The notes under the pieces are model-generated. The model was not told where the DNA came from. It worked only from the letters and a program-made list of their open reading frames with translations, and did not search any database. 64,000 nt of DNA from assembly GCA_049522195.1 (NCBI GenBank), contig JBEKOB010000006.1, positions 1-64,000 on the forward strand, given 5' to 3'. Each line of letters opens with the position of its first letter. The stretch's first letter is position 1. This stretch comes from UBA9647 sp049522195 (GTDB lineage: Bacteria > Bacteroidota > Ignavibacteria > UBA10030). Positions 56,481-64,000 of this stretch are shown one piece after another. Position numbers and translations under genes: made by a program.

Positions 56481-59060
56481 TCACTGGTAACTGTCCACCA
56501 GACTCACAATCTTCATCGACTGCTCTAATTCCTTCCCGCTCAACTTGGTCTTTACAATGATCGCTTTCTTTGCACCGGGAAGCAGATCAAAGTAGTTATC
56601 CGAGAAGAAGGCATCCTCATCCCCGCATGTCAGCAACACGTTCTTGGCAAGCGTGTTCGCCTCGATAATCAATGTCAATACATTTCCAGTTGCAGAAACC
56701 CCGGTCGTAAATGTCGGCTTCTTGAGCTGGAGGTCTTTAGGAGGCTTGAAAAACGTCAGGTTCTCGGCCAGAACTTCCTCCCCTTTGACTAGTCGGGAGC
56801 GGAGAACCAAGCGCGATTCATCAGACGTTCCGAGCAGTTGATGCTTTTCCAACTCCAGATACGGTTCTGAACAATTTGGTTTGATACTGACCGGAACCGA
56901 GCGCTGAGAAACAACCATTCCATCGATGTCCAGGACTTTGAGATCGAGCACTGCCTCTACATTCTGAATCTTGTCAGAGACGACAACGATGCTCACCTTG
57001 TCAACTGCTACTACCGGAGAGATCAAGAATGGCGCGTAGGAGTTCCTCGCCGCATAGTGGAGTGCTTTCCATCGTCCGTAGTAGTCGATGCTTGACCAGG
57101 AGGCCACAGGCCAGCAGTCATCGATCTGCCAGTAGAGGCTTCCCATGCAATACGGCATTGCGCGCCGGTGCACTTCCATCCCCATCTTCACGCCTTCCGC
57201 CTGAAGCACTTGGCTCACGTACAGATAAGACTCGAAATCCTTGGGAGTCCGATACCATTGGTCCATGTACGTCTGGATCAGCCGGTTGCCGTATTCTTTG
57301 TCGCGTCGTTCGTCTGCCATGCAGCGTTGATGTGAGAGCATCACATCCGAATGTAGCTGGCGGTCTCCGGGACGAGTGTACGTCAGAACCGTCGACAACT
57401 CCGGATATGATTGAAATCCATACTCACTGACGAAGCGGGAGACATTTGAAGTGAATTTCTCAAACGGGTCCTTGCCATGCCAGACCCCCCAATAGTGTGT
57501 ATCCCCTTCGCTGGGCGGGACATTGTTGATTTCAGCAATGGGGCTGCTCGGGTGATAGTACCTGGTTGAATCGGCTTCCCGCAAGGCTGATGGGATGACC
57601 TCGTAGAACAGTTTCTTCAAATCACGCTCGTAGGTACGTCTTGTCTGCTCGTCGTATTTTTCCTTCCATCCCCACTGGTACCAGGCTGCTTCATTTTCAT
57701 TGTTCCCGCAATACAGGGCGACAGAACAATGATTGCGGATGCGAATAACATTGTCCACAATTTCCTGGCGAACATTCGCCAGGAACTCCTCGTCGGCCGG
57801 ATACATAGCACATGCGAAGATCATCTCCTGCCAAACAAGAATTCCGTACTTGTCGCAGAGACTGTAGAACAAATCGTCTTCATAGATTCCTCCCCCCCAC
57901 ACGCGCAGCATGTTCATGTTCGCACCCGCTGCCGAACGAATAATGTGTTCGTACCGTTCTTTCGTCACTCGATCCTGGAAATTGTCCTGGGGGATGTAGT
58001 TTGCCCCCTTCATGAACACCGGCACACCATTCAGGCGGATATACATGCTTTTCCCGGAAGCATCCTTCTCGCGAATCATTTCTAGCGAGCGGACTCCGAA
58101 ATTCTCTGTGATTGCATCGGTTTTTCCCCGATCATTGTTCACGGCTAAAGTGTACTTGTAGAGGTATTGCGATCCGAGTCCGTTTGTCCACCAGAGGGTC
58201 GGCGAGGAGAGGTGTCCTTCAAGGATCAGGGTGTTTTTTCCCGCCTTGATCTGAGCCGATTTTTGTGACAGAACAGCGTTATCCATTGTCACCGTCATGC
58301 TTACTTGTTGATCGTTGTTCGAGAGAACTTTCACGACAGAGATAATGTCGGCGCCTGCTGCCGAGACGTTTTTTTGCTGTATGTGCACGCTTCTGATTCT
58401 GAAATCGCTCCACGCCTCGAGGCATATCGGGCGCCAGATGCCGCATGTGATCAACCGCGGGCCCCAATCCCAACCATAGTGAAACTGTGCTTTCCGCGAG
58501 TACATCGAGATCTTTGTTTCGGCCTGATCGTTGTTATCAAATGCCTGCAGTCGAAACGGAGCGCTCTTGTACTTTGGGAGATTCTCTTCAAAGACATTGC
58601 GGAATCGGATGCTCAGCGTGTTCCCTTTCTGTCTGAGTAGCCTTTTGCAGTCTATCCTCCACTCGCGGAACATGTTATTTGCAGACAGGATCAATGAGTC
58701 ATTCAATGTGACAAAGGCGTAGGTATCGAGCCCGAGGAATACGATTTCCACTTTCTCCTCGTTTAGGATTTCCAGCGGCACATCAAACTTGGTCTGGTAA
58801 ATCCAATCCTTCTCGCCGATCCACTGGAGTTCTTTCTCATTCAGGCCGAAGAATGGATCGGGAATGAGTCCATTTCTTAACAAGTCTGTGTGGACACATC
58901 CCGGAACGGAGGCCGGATACGATGGCGGCTTGGTCGCCTCCCGAAACGTCCAGTGAGATGCAAGCGGAAGTCTTCGCATGGTGGAAGAAGAGGATTCAGA
59001 CGCGCTTACACCTTCGATCAACGATGCGAAGACCAACGCGCCAAGAAGGATTCGGAACAT
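56481..59060 (-). CDS. GH2 beta-mannosidase
   Basis: An 859-residue exo-enzyme that removes mannose from the non-reducing ends of manno-oligosaccharides. The N-terminal jelly roll contains VPGCVHTDLLRNGLIPDPF, and QFHYGWDWGPRL is typical of beta-mannosidases. The barrel has LRVWGGGIYE, the acid/base motif CGNNENE and the nucleophile motif VSEYGFQS, with GSLYWQIDDCWPV following. A short hydrophobic N-terminus (about 1-20) predicts export. It lies 63 bp downstream of the GH5 mannanase gene on the same strand, so chain cutting and end trimming are co-expressed. It is convergent with the CE2 gene. Confidence 0.95.
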   Translation of the reverse strand: MFRILLGALVFASLIEGVSASESSSSTMRRLPLASHWTFREATKPPSYPASVPGCVHTDLLRNGLIPDPFFGLNEKELQWIGEKDWIYQTKFDVPLEILNEEKVEIVFLGLDTYAFVTLNDSLILSANNMFREWRIDCKRLLRQKGNTLSIRFRNVFEENLPKYKSAPFRLQAFDNNDQAETKISMYSRKAQFHYGWDWGPRLITCGIWRPICLEAWSDFRIRSVHIQQKNVSAAGADIISVVKVLSNNDQQVSMTVTMDNAVLSQKSAQIKAGKNTLILEGHLSSPTLWWTNGLGSQYLYKYTLAVNNDRGKTDAITENFGVRSLEMIREKDASGKSMYIRLNGVPVFMKGANYIPQDNFQDRVTKERYEHIIRSAAGANMNMLRVWGGGIYEDDLFYSLCDKYGILVWQEMIFACAMYPADEEFLANVRQEIVDNVIRIRNHCSVALYCGNNENEAAWYQWGWKEKYDEQTRRTYERDLKKLFYEVIPSALREADSTRYYHPSSPIAEINNVPPSEGDTHYWGVWHGKDPFEKFTSNVSRFVSEYGFQSYPELSTVLTYTRPGDRQLHSDVMLSHQRCMADERRDKEYGNRLIQTYMDQWYRTPKDFESYLYVSQVLQAEGVKMGMEVHRRAMPYCMGSLYWQIDDCWPVASWSSIDYYGRWKALHYAARNSYAPFLISPVVAVDKVSIVVVSDKIQNVEAVLDLKVLDIDGMVVSQRSVPVSIKPNCSEPYLELEKHQLLGTSDESRLVLRSRLVKGEEVLAENLTFFKPPKDLQLKKPTFTTGVSATGNVLTLIIEANTLAKNVLLTCGDEDAFFSDNYFDLLPGAKKAIIVKTKLSGKELEQSMKIVSLVDSYQ

Positions 59061-59123
59061 GTCCGAGCTCTCTTTCTATCATCACATGAATCGTGGCGAT
59101 CGCTCACCATTGGAGCGGTTTGT

Positions 59124-60485
59124 TCATCGAAGAGAAGGCTTCACCAAGAGCGAATCGACCGTCCCAAGTCGCATCATCTTTGTCGCGTTCTCTCGAATGA
59201 TGCGCAACGTCGGCGTGTCGCTGAGGAAGATGGAATTCCGGCCTTGCGGTTCCTGCGGCGGATCGCCAACAAAAGGATCGCCCTTCCGCCACACACCGTC
59301 GGGATGCTGCGCAAAACCTTCACCTCCCCAGGCCCAGAGGTTGTAGCCGGCAATCGGAGCTCCAACGCGGGCAGAGTCGTAGAGCGAGCGCAGTATCAAA
59401 GTGTAGTAACGGTCCCGGGCCGTCGTCGGTGTACCCAACTGGAATACACCACCGTCCCTTCCGAGGCCAAATTCCTCCATTACGATCGGTTTGTTCAATT
59501 GCCGGGCGAGATCAAGGTGCTTGGCTATGTAATCAAGCGCTTTCGTTTCCGTTTGCGGGAGTGTCTCCGGGATTCGCTTTGGGTCAAACCAACCCCAGTT
59601 GAGGGGCCACAGATGCATCGTGAGATAGTCAATATTTGGAGTCTTGTGTGATTCAAGGAAATATCCCGCATTCTGAAGTGTGCCCACTGTGCCTTCGCTG
59701 CCTGTGGAAACCAGATGGTTCGTGTCAAGAGAGTGAATGAACAGCGCTGTCTGGTCAATCCATCGATTGAACGCTGGCAGGTTTTTCTCAGCCACCGGGC
59801 CTCTCCAGCCTGGGCGCGGTTCATTTGCGAGTTGCCACGACATAATCGTCGGATCTTGAATGTAGGGACGGCCGGTAACCGAATTCGTCCTTGTGACGAT
59901 CCTGCGCACGTACTCGCGGTAGAGGCTATCGGCTTTTTGATTTGCATAGAAGGTGGCAGAGAATTCCATAAAAGCGCCCCACCCTTTGGTTGTGTCGCTG
60001 GGGTCAACAGCCTCTTTGCCCGACCAGACATTGTATACGACCATCCCTCCTGACCACTCCCAGTAGTTGTTCAGAAAGAGGACGCCGTGCATGTGTCGCT
60101 TCCCCATCTCGGCCAGGAGAAAATCGAGCCCCTGGAGAAGCGATTCATCGATTTCCCCGGGGCTGCGTTGGATAACGGGTTTTACCGATCCCTTGATATA
60201 TGGTTCTTCTGATGCCGCAAGGATTCTCAGATTGACAATACCGTTCGCCTTTAATGAATCTAACTCTCTGAGGAGTCGCGGTCTGTCGCCGGTTTCTCCC
60301 GGCGAACCGATATAACAGCCATACCATACATTTGCGCCTGCGAAGTAATATGGTTTACCGTTGTGCAGGAACTGAGTTCCACGCACGCGTATGAAATCAT
60401 CAGGCTCCCGAAAGAGCGAGATCATCGAGCATGACGAGAGAATCAAGGTGGCAAGGAAAAGGAGCGGCAGTCGAGCAGATTTCAT
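59124..60485 (-). CDS. GH5_7-like endo-beta-1,4-mannanase lipoprotein
   Basis: A 453-residue exported enzyme with a lipobox (LSSC, about residues 17-20), so it is probably membrane-anchored. GH-A barrel motifs are YFAGANVWYG at the first strand, LNNYWEWSGGM, SWQLANEPRPGW with the acid/base glutamate, MHLWPLNWGWF and IVMEEFGLGRDGG with the nucleophile; the last two patterns are typical of bacterial GH5_7 mannanases. The ATG at 60485 has GGAGA 7 bp upstream. It is the first gene of a pair with the GH2 beta-mannosidase. Confidence 0.93.
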   Translation of the reverse strand: MKSARLPLLFLATLILSSCSMISLFREPDDFIRVRGTQFLHNGKPYYFAGANVWYGCYIGSPGETGDRPRLLRELDSLKANGIVNLRILAASEEPYIKGSVKPVIQRSPGEIDESLLQGLDFLLAEMGKRHMHGVLFLNNYWEWSGGMVVYNVWSGKEAVDPSDTTKGWGAFMEFSATFYANQKADSLYREYVRRIVTRTNSVTGRPYIQDPTIMSWQLANEPRPGWRGPVAEKNLPAFNRWIDQTALFIHSLDTNHLVSTGSEGTVGTLQNAGYFLESHKTPNIDYLTMHLWPLNWGWFDPKRIPETLPQTETKALDYIAKHLDLARQLNKPIVMEEFGLGRDGGVFQLGTPTTARDRYYTLILRSLYDSARVGAPIAGYNLWAWGGEGFAQHPDGVWRKGDPFVGDPPQEPQGRNSIFLSDTPTLRIIRENATKMMRLGTVDSLLVKPSLR

Positions 60486-60667
60486 GAAATTCTCCGGTCG
60501 TACAGTCAATGGAACGCAGAATCGTCTCCTACCTCTGAATATGTCTTGGCAAGTATAGCAATAATTCTTTCCATTCTCACACCATCTGGCCGCCCCTCTG
60601 GCGGTTTTGCTTTTCTTGCGACTGACCGCTACTTTGGTTCATCGAAAGCTAAGACGACCCAGTCACG

Positions 60668-61960
60668 ATGATCAACTCAGCAAACTTGAGATTTTCAGCT
60701 GCACTCGGCCTGCTCCTGATTGGCTTTCTCCCCATTCATTGGTCACCGTTTCAACCTGTGGCCACCTACGCCTTCGTATTTATTTCTACATCTCTCGTTT
60801 TCCTGTTCTTTTCATGGCAGCTGTTTGCTTCAGAACCTTCTTCCCGGGTTATGTGGACTGCGATCGCGCTTGCTTTCTTGATCCGGCTGAGCTTTATCAG
60901 TCTTTCTCCAGTCGGATCAGACGACGTCTATCGCTACATGTGGGATGGGAGGACACAGTCCCATGGAGTGAATCCGTACCTCTACTCTCCGGATGCTCAG
61001 CAACTCGATTCCCTTCATACTCAGTTGCTCCCTACGGCGGTCAATCATCCGGACATGAAGACCGTCTATTTTCCCTTCAGTCAATGGGTTTTCTATGGCT
61101 GTTACCATCTGAGCGGCGAAAACATCTGGGGATACAAGTTGGTGTTATTGGTTGCTGAACTTGCCACCTTGATAGGATTGCTTCTCCTTCTCAGGCAACT
61201 GAAAATCCCAACCAAGTTCGTGCTGCTCTACCTTCTGTGCCCATTGCCAATCGTTCAGTTTGCGGTTGATGCCCACATCGACGCAGTCGGATTGCCTCTT
61301 CTCATCTTCGGCCTCTTAGCCTACCTCCGGGGCAACAAGGTCTTGTCGTACATCTTCCTCGCACTCTCCATCTCCGTCAAGCCAGTCGCAGCGTTGATTT
61401 TGCCTATCCTGTTTCTTCGCGAAAAAGGAATATGGGATAAGGCCAAGGTTGCCTTAGTTCCTTCAATCGTCGTGGCTGGACAGTTCCTGCCGTACGTCTT
61501 CTCTTCCAATCCCTTCGAAGGACTTACCCGCTTCGCGGAGAACTGGACATTCAACGGCGTCATATTTGAATCGCTGTATCTCTATTTCTCTGATAATCAG
61601 AAGACCCGACTTATTTGCGCAATTCTGCTTTGTATTTCTCTTCTGCTATTATATATGAGGAAAAAGGAGCCTCTCGATGCTTTCTATTTCTCGGTTCTCC
61701 TGCTCCTCATTCTCTCTCCCGTTGTTCATCCCTGGTATGTTTCGTGGCTCGCTGTCCTTCTTCCCTTTGCCCGCCGATGGTCCGGAATCGTGTACGCATC
61801 ATCTATCAGTTTCACAGTCTACACCATTGTGAGCTACAAACTCCACGGAAATTGGGACCAATCGGCCCTGATCCTGGCACTGGAGTACATACCAGTGCTT
61901 ATCTTCATGTTCCTGGAGTTGCGAGGTTCAGAGTGGAAACTGCGTAAAAGTGGTGCGTAG
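60668..61960 (+). CDS. GT-C-type polyprenol-linked glycosyltransferase (mannosyltransferase-like)
   Basis: A 430-residue polytopic membrane protein with about 11 hydrophobic segments. After the second or third helix it has SDDVYRYMWDGRTQSHGVNPY (about 93-113), the acidic DD loop expected in GT-C enzymes that use lipid-linked sugars; VDAHIDAVGLPLL and SVKPVAALILP are also typical. It faces the mannanase gene divergently and is probably not a degradation enzyme. It may add a hexose to a cell-surface polymer. Sugar donor and acceptor are unknown. Confidence 0.75.
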   Translation: MINSANLRFSAALGLLLIGFLPIHWSPFQPVATYAFVFISTSLVFLFFSWQLFASEPSSRVMWTAIALAFLIRLSFISLSPVGSDDVYRYMWDGRTQSHGVNPYLYSPDAQQLDSLHTQLLPTAVNHPDMKTVYFPFSQWVFYGCYHLSGENIWGYKLVLLVAELATLIGLLLLLRQLKIPTKFVLLYLLCPLPIVQFAVDAHIDAVGLPLLIFGLLAYLRGNKVLSYIFLALSISVKPVAALILPILFLREKGIWDKAKVALVPSIVVAGQFLPYVFSSNPFEGLTRFAENWTFNGVIFESLYLYFSDNQKTRLICAILLCISLLLLYMRKKEPLDAFYFSVLLLLILSPVVHPWYVSWLAVLLPFARRWSGIVYASSISFTVYTIVSYKLHGNWDQSALILALEYIPVLIFMFLELRGSEWKLRKSGA

Positions 61961-61997
61961 AACTGCAGAGAAGAACCTCATTCCCGCGATCCATCAA

Positions 61998-63233
61998 TTA
62001 ATGTTCTTTGTCTGCAGGAGTGGAGGACTTGGCATTACTATTGAAATGGAGGATAGCGCCCCTCTTCCCTTCCCGATCCGGGTTGGCATAGAATGAAGCA
62101 CTGACCGCACCCAAAGGCCTGATGGCGAGACCAAGCGTCTTGCCGTCGATCAAGCGTTGCAGCACGGGCCTCGGAATTGTTGCCAGTGTTTTGCTGCCTT
62201 TCCGCTCGCTGACATTGACGTCGATGATCATTTGTGAATTGAGGACGTGCGTGAGCGGCTGTCCCTGGCAGAGAGTTGCGTAGCTTACGTCTTTTCGATT
62301 CCACATCGGCCTCCCACCGATAATCTCTACGATGCGCACCATCCCGAAATCTTTCTCGTAATCGGCCGAGCGTTGAATTGAATGCGTTATGAGTTCCAGC
62401 AGGCCGGAGCCGTTGATTTTCTTACCAACGAACGCGCTGAGATCCCATCGCAGGATGACGAATTGAGTGCCGCCGACAGTGACCAGATCTGTCTTGCCTG
62501 ACTCGTCTCTGGTGTACCAGTTGCTGAAGGTCATCTGCGGATACTCTACGTCCACCATCCCACTTTGAGCCATTCGAATATGATACGTCATCGCGGCCGG
62601 TTTTTGAATTGGCGGATGGTACGGTACTTGAACGCCTTGATCCGTTCCAACAGTATCGAGATTCACAATGTTCACCTTGAAGTAGTCGATACTCACGTGA
62701 TATCGCTCCAAGCCCCAATCCATAAGGGCAAGTTGACCATAAACGCTGTCTCCAGGAACTGCGTCGAATCGATGCGTTGTCATGCTGATCGTATGCCAGC
62801 CCGATGTGTCGGGGATGTCAAACTCCATGAGATGGGAATGAAAGTCGGTCGTGCGTTGCGTATTCAAATGGAGATTGACACGTTTCGGTGCATCGCTGAC
62901 CTTGATACGGGCTTCAATGCGCAATGCGTACTTCGGGTTACTGAGAAGGCTCAAATCCATGTCCGCAGAAACCCGGCGCCGGATCAACGCCCACCAGATC
63001 CCCCTTGTATCCCTCGTTGCGTCGACATTGATGGTAGCATATCCTTGGCCAGAGAGGGAGAAATCCATCACCGCAGATCCATCTCCGGTATAATACGTCC
63101 AGCCATGTGCTCCACTTGGATCCCGCTCCATCGTCGAGCCGTTGAAATCGTCCAGAAACTGGGCAGTTGACGGCTGGACAGCGAGTAACCAGAGAAAGAG
63201 GAAATGGTGGAAACGCTGCAATCGCAGAGACAT
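61998..63233 (-). CDS. Secreted two-domain protein of unknown function, possible glycan-binding
   Basis: I do not recognise a named family. The 411 residues start with a signal peptide (to STAQ) and a DFNGS opening common to secreted jelly-roll domains. The first domain (about 25-190) is a beta-rich module (IEARIKVSDAPKRVNLHLN, MEFDIPDTSGWHTISM) resembling carbohydrate-binding modules. The second (about 215-400) resembles DNRLRE-type surface domains (VILRWDLSAFVGKKINGSGLLELI, TIPRPVLQRLIDGKTLGLAI). No catalytic motif is evident. It is 61 bp downstream of the partial GH94 gene on the same strand, so it probably works on the same glycan. Confidence 0.7.
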   Translation of the reverse strand: MSLRLQRFHHFLFLWLLAVQPSTAQFLDDFNGSTMERDPSGAHGWTYYTGDGSAVMDFSLSGQGYATINVDATRDTRGIWWALIRRRVSADMDLSLLSNPKYALRIEARIKVSDAPKRVNLHLNTQRTTDFHSHLMEFDIPDTSGWHTISMTTHRFDAVPGDSVYGQLALMDWGLERYHVSIDYFKVNIVNLDTVGTDQGVQVPYHPPIQKPAAMTYHIRMAQSGMVDVEYPQMTFSNWYTRDESGKTDLVTVGGTQFVILRWDLSAFVGKKINGSGLLELITHSIQRSADYEKDFGMVRIVEIIGGRPMWNRKDVSYATLCQGQPLTHVLNSQMIIDVNVSERKGSKTLATIPRPVLQRLIDGKTLGLAIRPLGAVSASFYANPDREGKRGAILHFNSNAKSSTPADKEH

Positions 63234-63294
63234 CGGTCAGAATGAAGGTTGTTCTTTGTTGCGTCCCGACACATGCTCCCAACCGAACGCACTT

Positions 63295-64000
63295 CTATGC
63301 GCTCATGATAGCCACGATCTCGCAGTTCTGTTGAAGACGATCGAATGGAATGAAATTCCCCTCCAGTGCCTCGCCATTCAGCACGACCATCTTCGTCCCC
63401 TTTTGGATCCCTGCTTCCTTCTTGATGGTGATCGCGAGATTCTTGCCCCTGAATCTTCTTGTGATCTTTACTTCCTTCCAGTCAGACGGGAGGCATGGAT
63501 CTATTCGTAGTCCGCCATATTCCGGCTGGATGCCAAGAATATACTGCGTGGCTGTGTAGTACGCCCATGATGCACTGCCGCTGAGCCAAGGAAGGCGTGA
63601 TGCGCCATACCGTGGACTGTACCTGCTGTTCGTGAACTGGCAATACACATACGGCTCGATCTCGCGAACCTCGGCGTTCGAGTTGTACGCAGAAGGCATG
63701 AACTTCCGATAGTACTCATATGCCAGGTCACCTCTTCCCAGCATCGCTTCGGCTATGACCGCCCATCCCTGGGTATGACAGAAGACAGAGCCATTCTCTT
63801 TCATGCCTTTGTTAAACAATCTTGCCTTGATAACCTTCGGATCCGTTTTTTCCACCGGTGGATCACATATCATGAGACCGTAATCCGTTGAGAGGCGATC
63901 TCTGACTACATCCATGAGCCTCTCTGCCCAATCACCCGCACTATGCCCGCTATAGACAGCCCACGGTTGCGGTTCCAAAAAGATGGATGCTTCATCGTTC
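63295..64000 (-). CDS. GH94-type phosphorylase, C-terminal part cut by the window edge
   Basis: The reading frame stays open through 64000, with residues NDEASIFLEPQPWAV continuing a GH94 pattern, so this is the 3' part of a longer gene. Visible motifs are CHTQGWAVIAEAMLG, REIEPYVYCQFT, GSASWAYYTATQYILGI and the C-terminal WKEVKITRRFRGKNLAI. It differs from the cellobiose phosphorylase at 31956 (for example SRYSPRYGASRLPWLSG), suggesting another disaccharide specificity. The catalytic acid lies outside the window. The TTG at 63978 is not the real start. Confidence 0.88.
   Translation of the reverse strand, partial: NDEASIFLEPQPWAVYSGHSAGDWAERLMDVVRDRLSTDYGLMICDPPVEKTDPKVIKARLFNKGMKENGSVFCHTQGWAVIAEAMLGRGDLAYEYYRKFMPSAYNSNAEVREIEPYVYCQFTNSRYSPRYGASRLPWLSGSASWAYYTATQYILGIQPEYGGLRIDPCLPSDWKEVKITRRFRGKNLAITIKKEAGIQKGTKMVVLNGEALEGNFIPFDRLQQNCEIVAIMSA

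Noticed and set aside
60560..60600. Second sigma-54 promoter upstream of the GH5_7 mannanase (minus strand)
   Set aside because: TGGAAAGAATTATTGCT has 11 rather than 10 bases between GG and GC, which is outside the tolerated spacing.

Overview
The window reads as a chromosome segment of a Gram-negative bacterium of the Bacteroidota/Chlorobiota (FCB) group, most likely Ignavibacteria-like. Reasons: a type IX secretion sorting domain with the PNPFNPTT signature on the GH9 enzyme, a TonB receptor with a carboxypeptidase-regulatory-like front domain, LPS heptose genes, TamB, and UMF1/Atg22-type transporters. Assignment to a genus is not possible from this sequence alone. Base composition looks moderate (about half GC by eye). 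No rRNA, tRNA, CRISPR array, integrase or transposase was seen.

Left part (1-29.6 kb), housekeeping. An MscS channel, a Nudix hydrolase and a pyrimidine-nucleoside phosphorylase form a tight operon. They are followed by an inositol monophosphatase (opposite strand), a secreted debranching-enzyme-like lipoprotein, an SPFH protein and an F420-dependent-NADP-reductase-like protein. A 530-bp gap (8839-9370) is packed with hairpins and a duplicated gene tail. On the minus strand at 9.4-14.1 kb, a TPP riboswitch with its own terminator precedes a TonB receptor, thiamine pyrophosphokinase and a sodium/solute symporter: a thiamine uptake operon. Then come a lone ABC ATPase, nusB, a UMF1 transporter and a PstS-like lipoprotein on the plus strand. 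On the minus strand lie a very large protease/beta-propeller/Omp85-barrel protein, RNase R, TamB, and the split heptose kinase and adenylyltransferase genes.

Right part (29.9-64 kb), a polysaccharide-utilisation region of about 34 kb. The minus strand carries GH9, GH94, a sigma-54 response regulator, a histidine kinase, a membrane-anchored sugar-binding protein, an epimerase, a Tat-exported isomerase-like protein, a propeller protein, GH5, GH31 and an acetylesterase interrupted by one in-frame TGA. Upstream of the esterase is a good sigma-54 promoter. On the plus strand, diverging from it, are a symporter, GH130, two tandem GH5 enzymes and a CE2 esterase. Then come a GH2 beta-mannosidase and a GH5 mannanase (minus), a GT-C glycosyltransferase (plus), an unknown secreted protein and a second GH94 cut by the window edge.

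Together these genes fit stepwise use of acetylated glucomannan plus beta-glucan or xyloglucan: esterases deacetylate, GH5/GH9 cut chains, GH2 and GH31 trim ends, the symporter imports small sugars, and GH130/GH94 phosphorolyse them. No SusC/SusD pair is present. The binding protein, kinase and sigma-54 regulator look like a three-part sugar sensor controlling the region; this last point is inference.
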